Of a DNA stretch of 64,000 nucleotides, positions 59,001-64,000 are shown piece after piece. Source of the DNA: Phyto melanocephala (taxonomy: Eukaryota; Arthropoda; Insecta; Diptera; Rhinophoridae); the NCBI GenBank assembly GCA_941918925.1, contig OW799236.1, positions 121,531,062 through 121,595,061 on the forward strand, given 5' to 3'. Below the pieces are notes generated by a model, which did not search any database, was not told where the DNA came from, and saw only the letters and a program-made list of their open reading frames with translations. The translations under genes were made by a program, and so were the position numbers. The number at the start of each line of letters is the position of its first letter. Within the stretch, counting starts at the first letter, position 1.

Positions 59001-60941
59001 AGTGTGTTTTAATTTTTTATTTTTTTTTATTTGTCAAAATTAAATGCAGCCCCATGGTGCAGCTCTAGTAAGTAAGTACACTGATGTCATGATCATCATT
59101 ATGCTGTAAGAGAAGAAAAAATAATAATGAAACACAAAAAAGTAAAACAAGGCAGTGAATATAAAAAATAAAGGTTTGAGACACGCATCCAAAAGTATGT
59201 ACATATTTAAGCTGATAGTATTTTGTTTAGTACTGCCCACATTCCATTGTGTTCAATCACCTTGAATGCTTGGATATCTTAAAGGTTTTTAGCAAAACAA
59301 AACTGGAAGAAAAACAAAAAAAAATAATTTTGGATTTTTTTTTTTATAAATGTTAACAATAAGTGTAACAGGGTATATGACTTGATTTAGAGGACTTTCT
59401 ATTTTCTTCTTTCTAAATTCTAGTAAATGAGGAAGTGGAATTTGAGCGTATTGCCACAACTGCCAGACCCGGAACTTCAATTAAAACCGCATTTGTACCC
59501 AGGCCTAGTACCAGTAATTTAAGAGGATCTACAGCCTCTAGCTTATATCAACGCAAAGCAATGGGAACTAGTGAAAACTTAAATAAAAGACTATTAACTT
59601 CGGGAATGTCACGGCCAACATCGGCCATGGTAAATTAATTTTTTAATCTATTAAGGTTTAGTTTAATTTTATTTATATGAATATGCATGTATGTATGTAT
59701 ATTGTAGGCCCGTCCTGGAACTAGCAGCTTAAGCCGCCCTGGTTCTTCATTAGGCAGCCGGCCATCCTCGCGCTGTGGTTCTGCTTCTCGCATTAGAGCC
59801 AGCTCAGCAGCTGCTTTTAATATTGGAGATTCTACCGCTCCCTTATATCAAGCTTCACGCCTAAATCCTACCATTTATGCAGAGCGTAAGGTTTTGGTTA
59901 AAGCTCTCTTTCAATTTCTTTATTATCATGAGGCAGACGTTTTAAAGGCTTACTCCTTGTGTGAAGCGGTCATGGAAGTTCATAAGCAAAAACGAGGTTC
60001 CTCAGCCTCGCTACGTACGCTGGCCAATTGTGATGAATGGTGGTGGCAACAACAAATGGGTCGTTGTCTTTTAACCTTAAAATATCCTCGTAAAGCGGAA
60101 ACATACTTACAGCATTCACTGATGACATTTCCCCATCCCGATACGTACATATTACTGTCACGTTTATATCAGCGTTTAGATCAACCGAAAAACGCCATGG
60201 ATTTGATACAAACTGCTGTAGATAAACATCCGTTTGATGTAACTTTTCGTATTGAACAGGGTCGTCTGTTGGACGAAATGTCCCAGCCAGAAGATGCCAT
60301 GCAAATGTATCGTTTAATATCGAAATTAAATCCCATAAATGTTGAGGCCTTGGCATGCATAGCATTAAATTATTTCTACGACAACAATCCTGAAATGGCT
60401 CTAATGTACTATAGGTAAGATCGGCACAAATACAGTAAGAGAAAAGTAAATAATCTTTTTTGGTTTATAAAATCCATTCAGACGTATTCTCTCCTTGGGT
60501 GTCCACTCGGCTGAACTGTATTGTAATATAGCTTTATGTTGCCTCTATGGCGGGCAAATCGATTTGGTTTTACCCTGCTTCCAAAGAGCGTTAGCTGCAG
60601 CAAAATTGTCCGAACAAAAAGCTGATATCTGGTATAATATCAGTTTTGTGGCCATTGTAAGTTAAACCTTGTTGTTGTTATTTTCTTTTTCCCCATACAG
60701 TTTTTTTTTTTGTAAATTTTAGACTACGGGAGATTTTAATTTGGCCAAACGTTGTTTACAACTCTGTCTCACATCCGATGCACGTAATGGTGCTGCTTTA
60801 AATAACTTGGCTGTTTTAGCCGCCTACACAGGTGATGTTTTAAAGGCAAAATCGTTTTTAAATGCTGCCAAGGATGTGTTGCAGGATTCAATGGAAGTTG
60901 AGAGTAATTTAAAATACATGAATGATCACTACAAACTTTAA
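46358..60941 (+). CDS. BBS8: BBSome subunit BBS8 / TTC8 (five exons)
   Basis: Tetratricopeptide protein of the BBSome, the coat complex at the ciliary base that moves membrane cargo in and out of cilia. Exons: 46358-47069, 59424-59629, 59708-60414, 60482-60656, 60723-60941. All introns are GT-AG and the phases agree; spliced length is 672 residues. An N-terminal TPR-like segment (60-90, ELQYFKAVSLYRRRNYEKC) is followed by MRALTQRIYIDDLE (218-230), a linker with RPGTS/RPSTS repeats (251-330) and a C-terminal TPR array (417-672) with WWWQQQMGRC, DIWYNISFVAI and ALNNLAVLAAYTGDV. Human TTC8 is about 515-541 residues. The excess is a 59-residue N-terminal extension and a roughly 110-residue Asn/Ser/Gly-rich insertion (100-210), both common fly features. 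Intron 1 is 12.35 kb. The start ATG is a double ATG; a later start at Met60 is possible. Family assignment is firm; exact start is not. Confidence 0.93.
47587..48072 (-). mobile_element. internally deleted Tc1/mariner (AAGGGyCCG TIR), copy 2
   Basis: The 3' end of the minus-strand element is at AAGGGTCCGTCAAAAAACTT (47587), with TA before it. Minus-strand coding includes VVYTLEQWW, FSDEAHFDLGGYINNQNC (first aspartate), RIWGTENPHAYIEKPIHPKR and a decayed FFFENEQGVAVV. It continues through NGDRYRAML to an NIWFQQDGAT remnant. The 5' flank matches copy 1 (AGCTCATGTCTGATTTGACA) to about 48072, where the left terminus is lost. It sits in BBS8 intron 1. Confidence 0.75.
48180..49160 (-). mobile_element. 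LINE relic with RNase H domain, minus strand
   Basis: On the minus strand an RNase H-like region reads ATDLIMEHIQKGEKVTFYVD (near 49035-48975), then AALKALEGHYIKSTLVKESR and RALDRIV. The 3' end CGCCTTTCCTACCTGCC is near 48190. It is colinear with 10130-11357, including the AWTGLISYGGT segment. Stops and frameshifts throughout. Confidence 0.65.
49280..49695 (+). mobile_element. LINE ORF2 3' fragment
   Basis: Plus-strand frame: LTSVITGHTELRTHLARMRL, then SEETTCRACKEEDETVL, the C-terminal zinc-binding region found in R1/I-type LINEs, followed by frame breaks. The end is rich in CCTAACCTAATC (about 49684-49695), a common 3' terminus of such elements. Confidence 0.6.
49696..50730. other. non-coding intron sequence
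   Basis: ACT microsatellite (49900-49918) and ACAT run (50002-50021). No other feature recognised. Confidence 0.45.
50731..52339 (+). mobile_element. Tc1-type element with IR/DR ends
   Basis: The outer repeats CAGTGAATCACATTGAAATT (50731) and the inverse AATTTCACTGTGATCCACTG (ending 52339) are flanked by TA on both sides. A second, inner pair occurs about 200 bp in: TGTCACACTAAAAATGGTCC near 50932 and the inverse GGACCATTTTCACTGTGACA near 52138. Paired direct repeats within each inverted repeat are the IR/DR arrangement of Minos/Sleeping Beauty-like Tc1 elements. Length 1,609 bp. Confidence 0.85.
51130..52096 (+). pseudogene. Tc1-type DD34E transposase remnant
   Basis: The helix-turn-helix part reads ANIVKKPRTTVENIIHRVKN (about 51160-51218). 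The catalytic part has RKDFSFWKNELLTDEIKNNL then FGSDGRVNVWRKPNEEM (51490-51600). FYQDNDPKHMAEIVKKKW (about 51793-51843) holds the second aspartate, then PQYTDLNVIENLCQKLEILI (51882-51940) the glutamate, and EEWEKINSEYSKKLVESIPN runs towards the natural end PTKY then stop at 52096. The first aspartate region is intact as TDE. Several frameshifts and stops separate the blocks, so it is inactive. Confidence 0.85.
52340..53398. other. non-coding intron sequence
   Basis: Nothing coding. A phrase near 53262-53380 (AACAACACTATCGGTTGTGT, ATGGTGTAATTACATAAGGT) recurs in degraded form near 54445-54545 and 56460-56500, suggesting an undefined dispersed repeat. Confidence 0.4.
53399..54224 (+). mobile_element. 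Helentron-like element, copy F
   Basis: The best-preserved copy: TTATACCCTTCACACAGTG and 5' hairpin, a CTGTCCGTCTGACCGTCTG tract, GGCATCAAATCCCAGCTGAG, T-rich core, TGTGAAGGGTATATAAG, then the hairpin ATTCGGCACGGCCGAAT (54192-54208) and AGCGCTCTTACTTG. It lies in BBS8 intron 1. Confidence 0.8.
54225..56796. other. non-coding intron sequence
   Basis: Contains a weak inverted pair CGTTGTCGCTTT (55457-55468 region) and AAAGCGACAACG (about 55619-55630) that may mark an old foldback. ACAT microsatellites at 56161-56250. No gene. Confidence 0.4.
56805..57006. mobile_element. MITE of the CAAGGC...ATCAGGTA family (copy 4), perfect TSD
   Basis: The termini CAAGGCATATTTATTTATCA and TGATGAATAAATATGCCTTG are inverted repeats. 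ATTGTAGT occurs on both sides (56797-56804 and 57007-57014). Length 202 bp. This copy defines the family: 8-bp target duplication and CA start, hence hAT- or P-type. Confidence 0.92.
57015..57569. other. non-coding intron sequence
   Basis: A degraded piece near 57155-57250 (GAAGAGAGAGATAG, AACAGCTGATGAACATCTGA) resembles the preceding MITE. Nothing else. Confidence 0.4.
57570..58226 (-). mobile_element. Helentron-like element, copy G, internally deleted
   Basis: CAAGTAAGAGCGC terminus, ATTCGGCCGTGCCGAAT hairpin and 5' hairpin are all present. The segment between the TGTTTATGTACC block and the GACAGA tract is deleted, shortening it to about 657 bp. Confidence 0.77.
58940..58992 (+). mobile_element. 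fragment of the Helentron-like element (3' end)
   Basis: GGAGAAGGGTATTATCAGAT is followed by the hairpin ATTCGACACGGCCGAAT and ATACCACTCTAACTTA, a diverged 3' terminus. Confidence 0.55.
59424..59629 (+). CDS. BBS8: BBS8 exon 2
   Basis: Opens after TTCTAAATTCTAG. The first codon is completed across the 12-kb intron as valine, giving VNEEVEFERIATTARPGTS. It ends phase 0 at ATG|GTAAAT. The next intron is 78 bp. Confidence 0.88.
59708..60414 (+). CDS. BBS8: BBS8 exon 3
   Basis: Starts ARPGTSSLSRPGSSLGSRPS after ATTGTAG and encodes the linker plus the first half of the C-terminal TPR array (DTYILLSRLYQRLDQPKNAM, NVEALACIALNYFYDNNPEM). Ends phase 2 before GTAAGA; the next intron is 67 bp. Confidence 0.9.
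60482..60656 (+). CDS. BBS8: BBS8 exon 4
   Basis: Too short to stand out alone. It is placed by the AG at 60480-60481 and the frame RRILSLGVHSAELYCNIALC, which is followed by CLYGGQIDLV and DIWYNISFVAI. Ends phase 0 before GTAAGT; the next intron is 66 bp. Confidence 0.88.
60723..60941 (+). CDS. BBS8: BBS8 exon 5
   Basis: Begins TTGDFNLAKRCLQLCLTSDA after TTTTAG. An earlier AG at 60699-60700 precedes a T-run and would break the frame. Ends MNDHYKL then TAA. Confidence 0.9.
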   Translation, partial: TTGDFNLAKRCLQLCLTSDARNGAALNNLAVLAAYTGDVLKAKSFLNAAKDVLQDSMEVESNLKYMNDHYKL

Positions 60942-60956
60942 ATAAAAAATAATAAA
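60941..60956 (+). terminator. BBS8: BBS8 poly(A) signals
   Basis: AATAAA at 60941-60946 shares its first base with the stop codon, and a second AATAAA follows at 60951-60956. The 3' UTR is therefore likely very short. Confidence 0.6.
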
Positions 60957-60986
60957 AAACGTGTTAAAAAAGTTTTCAATAAAAAG

Positions 60987-61004
60987 TTTATTGTCAATTT
61001 TATT
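60987..61004 (-). terminator. Arl16: ARL16-like gene poly(A) signals
   Basis: On the minus strand AATAAA at 61004-60999 overlaps the stop codon (TAAATAAA) and another occurs at 60992-60987. The mature 3' end is expected within the BBS8 downstream region. Confidence 0.6.
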
Positions 61005-61672
61005 TAAGGTAGTTTTAACCAATCGTAAATTTTATCCAAACCCATTTTACTAACAGGACTAACTTCTATAATGGTTACACGTTGTCGTATTTCCTTTTCC
61101 AACTTGGACATCTGAAGCATTAGCAAAGCCTCGTTGCGCATTTGGCGATAGGCATAGTCCATTTTCGAGAGCACCAATAAAATACGCACTTTTTGTATGC
61201 GTGGATCTGCCAAAATTGAATAGAATAGGACACCTGCAATGCATTACTTTTATAAATAATTCAGCCACTAACTTTCAAAAAGAAATTACAAATTACCTGC
61301 CGCTGAAATTTGACACAAATTGGCGGTGTCAACAACGTACATTAACTTTTTGACATCAGTGAAGTACTGTCGCCATATCGGTGCCATGCTTCCTCCAATT
61401 TCTAAAATACGTATAGACTTTAGGGGCGGTAAAGGTTTTTTCTTTTTTCCCTGCGCACCATCAACCGCCTTATCGCTATCTGGAACGGCGGGCGGCTTTG
61501 GTTTCATAGTATCGTCATTATTATTTTTAATTGGAAAAACTATATTATATATGCTGGTACCGTTTGTGGGAGTTGAATAAGTATTCTCATCTACTGAATC
61601 ATTATCTTGTAAAGCCTTTAGCAAATGGGTTTTTCCTGACCTCTTGGGGCCCACACAAATGCAGGATATCAT
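61004..61672 (-). CDS. Arl16: ARL16-like small GTPase (two exons)
   Basis: Arf-like Ras-superfamily protein. Vertebrate ARL16 is implicated in traffic of membrane and IFT proteins to cilia. Exons are 61672-61297 and 61233-61004, GT-AG, phase 1, intron 63 bp, giving 201 residues. The P-loop GPKRSGKT is at residues 8-15 and the switch I threonine region TNGTSIYNIVF at 36-46. The switch II motif EIGGSMAPIWRQYF (91-104) has EIGG where most Arf proteins have DxGG, as in ARL16 orthologues (ELGG). The base-binding motif is degenerate SKMD (148-151) rather than NKxD. No glycine follows the start, so it is not N-myristoylated like classical Arfs. A lysine/proline-rich insertion (about 48-85) lengthens it against the vertebrate protein. 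The ATG at 61672 directly precedes the P-loop, as in the family. Convergent with BBS8. Confidence 0.85.
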
Positions 61673-61748
61673 TTTCGATGGTTGTTTGTACAAGTACAAG
61701 TGTTTAGTAAATGTTTTTATCTTAAAAAAAAATATAAATAAATTTATA

Positions 61749-61761
61749 GTTGCTAAGTTAC
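61749..61761. promoter_or_regulatory. candidate RFX X-box upstream of the ARL16-like gene
   Basis: GTTGCTAAGTTAC lies 77 bp upstream of the start codon. It has a perfect left half-site (GYTRYY), a one-base spacer and one mismatch in the right half-site. RFX X-boxes drive ciliary genes in flies. A one-mismatch site can occur by chance. Confidence 0.25.
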
Positions 61762-63243
61762 CGCAACATTACGGAGTATAATTTAAGGTAGATGACTTAA
61801 AAATACTTCTAATCGGGGTGTATGCAACAAGGGAGGTTTTTTGTACAGAAGATGAAGTTTGACATTCAGAACACACCAAAAACTATTTTCAAATGTTTAA
61901 ACTTAGTTTTACTCCAATTCTTTAATTCTTGTTACAACTTTTTCAACTACTTCTGATAAAAAATTATGATAATTTTAACAGAATTGAAAAAGTGGGCATG
62001 GCATTTTTCATGCAACTTCAATATGTGAGTATAACTAAAAATTGATAAGTATGTATATAAATAAATAAAGAAAAATCAATATATCTTCCCGATGGCTTAA
62101 CACTGTCAACGTTTATCATGATGAATGATGATGAAAAAAATACAATTGGGAGTATTCAATATCACCGCCGCCACAAAAAGGCGGATTCCATATTCTTAAA
62201 TGAATGAGAGGCCTAGACATGTAGAATTCCGTGAGTACACTCTGAACATATTGCAAATCCAGAATGTAAGCTACCATTAAATGGAAGATTGTATAATTTT
62301 TTTTACCTGGTCAAAGCCATATGAAAGTAATTTTCTATTAACATACAGTACACAACGTACAATATCCAAACCGAATATATTTAGTGTAAAAAAACAAAAT
62401 GCTGAATCAGTAAATCCAGGTTAATAACACTGTGCATGAAATTGACACTTTTTTTTCGTGACAAGCTGGGCACCTAGCGTTTTAACATAATTCGGGTACG
62501 CTAAATCCAGTGGTGCCCTCGGTTTTTTAAGATTGGCTCTGGTTTTCGAGATATACCGTTATTTCGAAAATGGAGGAGGTTGCACCACATATGTTCGCGT
62601 AACTCAAAAACGCTTTAGCTTATTCCAAAAACTTAAAAAACCGAAATTCCGCAATAAAATTTCCTTTAAGAAAAGTAAAACTTCTTTCTAATATCCGAAG
62701 TCGTTTTAGAAAAATAATTTTTTTTTTGAAAAAAAAATTAATTTTTTTATCAAAATTTCGAAATTTTTGTTCTTTAAAAATTCATAAAAAATTAAAAAAT
62801 GCAGCTAGGCTTCTAATTTTTTGCAAACATATAAAAAACAAAGCTGCTAACAAAACAAGCCATAAATGATTAAAATCTGTTAGCAACTTTTGATTTTATT
62901 CACAAAAGTCGACAAATTTTAATTAATTTAAGAATTTCATAAAACGCAATATTTGTATGGGAGCCCCCTAAGGGATGGTGACAAAGGGAAAGTATAATTT
63001 AAGAAAATGTTAAGAACAAAAAACAATGAAGGTCGGTCATACATTTTATCCCCCTAGGAGTGAATCCTAGGCCTTAGAAACAAATGATGGGAATGAAAAA
63101 TAAAGTTGCGCATGTGCAAAATAAGCTATTTGTGATTAAAGTCTGTCTACAACTTTTGATTTTTTCAGAAAAGATAAAATTTTTGAATTTTTTATATAAC
63201 CAAACAAAAATTTTTTGTTGTTAAGTAGTTTTTATTGAGAAAT
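61762..63243. other. intergenic, no gene seen
   Basis: Between 62450 and 63100 the sequence changes texture (GACAAGCTGGGCACCTAGCG, CGAGATATACCGTTATTTCG) and might be the 3' flank of the element or gene that follows on the minus strand. A poly(A) signal for that gene (AATAAA on the minus strand) is near 63233. Confidence 0.4.
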
Positions 63244-64000
63244 TTATTTTTCTTCCTCCTGCAGATTCCAACAAATATCCCCTAATAGCGAATCAAGTTG
63301 TTTGCTGCTATACCAGTGTTCGAGCCTGGCTGTTACTTGGTGAAATCTCTCGCCATGTTCATTAGACTCGGCTGGTGATTGTTCATTAAATTTTTCGGCA
63401 TGGCAATGCAAAAAATGTATTTTCAATGACATTCTAACGTTTAAGTTTTTAAATGCGGTTAGCATATTTTTGATTAAAATTCGCCAGTTTTCAGACCGAT
63501 GATTTCCTAATACGTTTTCTATTACTGATTTCACACAATTCCAGGCCAATAGCTCGATATCATTCAATGCAACCTCAAATTGATGGTCCTTCATAAGACG
63601 GCGAATGTCCGGTCCATTAAGAATTCCTGTAAAATAGAAACATTATGAAATGAAATATAAATCTAATTTAATAAAGTAGTTAGAGTTCATACCTTCTTTT
63701 ACTTTCATGCCGCTTAATCGTGGAAAAATTCGGTGCAATTCGGTAAAAGCAACACCATCTGGGCTCAATGCTTTTATAAAATTTTTTACAATACCCAGTT
63801 TGATGTGGAGTGGAGGAAGCAAAATCTTTTCCATGGGCACAATTGGTAATTCAATAACATTGTTTCTATGCAATCTGCTTTCCTCACGAAAAGCCCAATC
63901 CCGTGTATTGTACTGGTCGCCATCGAAAGGCGTATTCCATAAGCACATGAAGCACATATTTTTAGTATAGCCCAATTGCATGCCTCTTAAAAGAGCTACC
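63244..64000 (-). CDS. uncharacterised multicopy-family protein, C-terminal half (runs off the window)
   Basis: The function is unknown. Two exons are visible: 64000-63693 (continuing outside) and 63626-63244, joined across a 66-bp GT-AG intron in phase 1. The joined frame gives 229 residues. It begins VALLRGMQLGYTKNMCFMCLW, with a CxxC pair, and goes on with LPPLHIKLGIVKNFIKALSP, FPRLSGMKVKEGILNGPDIR and LGNHRSENW. Near the end are MSLKIHFLHCHAEKFNEQSP, SNEHGERFHQ and LLGDICWNLQEEEK. The order of these motifs matches a family that I recall as many near-identical uncharacterised proteins in arthropods and other animals. The copy ends soon after the CWNL motif, earlier than the relatives I recall. 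No stop or frameshift lies in the visible part. Multiplicity suggests a mobile-element protein or an expanded gene family; a transposase is possible but unproven. Confidence 0.75.

Noticed and set aside
59970..60365. 131-codon minus-strand open frame opposite BBS8 exon 3
   Set aside because: Shadow of the real BBS8 TPR exon; the plus strand has the conserved domain and proper splice sites.

Overview
The window looks like nuclear DNA of a higher fly (Diptera, probably a calyptrate such as a blow fly). The evidence is strong AT bias, very short GT-AG introns in the genes, fly-type low-complexity insertions in coding exons, delta-class glutathione S-transferase fragments, and a dense set of insect transposons. 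No bacterial, organellar, rRNA or tRNA gene was recognised.

Layout. Positions 1 to about 46,000 contain no intact gene I can support. This stretch is a mosaic of old mobile elements in AT-rich filler: Helitron and Helentron-like elements, foldback elements and MITEs, a 5'-truncated piggyBac bracketed by an 88-bp duplication, Tc1/mariner elements of the DD41D (rosa-like) type, a mariner relic split by a hAT element with a perfect 8-bp target-site duplication (TSD), a second non-autonomous hAT, LINE fragments, two tRNA-like SINE heads, and two broken glutathione S-transferase fragments. Positions 46,358 to 60,941 hold BBS8 (TTC8) on the plus strand in five exons. Its first intron is 12.35 kb and is packed with the same kinds of element; its other three introns are under 80 bp. 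Positions 61,672 to 61,004 hold an ARL16-like small GTPase on the minus strand, ending 62 bp from the BBS8 stop. From 63,244 to the right edge, a spliced gene on the minus strand runs out of the window; it belongs to a multicopy animal family of unknown function.

How the genes fit together. BBS8 is a core BBSome subunit, and ARL16 has been tied to ciliary protein traffic, so the convergent pair may be a small ciliary locus with abutting or overlapping 3' ends. The most repeated signal is a Helentron-like element of about 0.65-0.9 kb. It has inverted subterminal repeats (TATACCCTTCACA), a near-terminal hairpin (ATTCGGCcgtGCCGAAT) and a fixed CTTACTTG end. Seven large copies, one divergent 2.1-kb relative and several fragments occur in 64 kb, two of them as an inverted pair.

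Limits. All homology calls are by eye from recognised motifs. TSDs and terminal inverted repeats (TIRs) were read directly. Exact ends of old relics are approximate.
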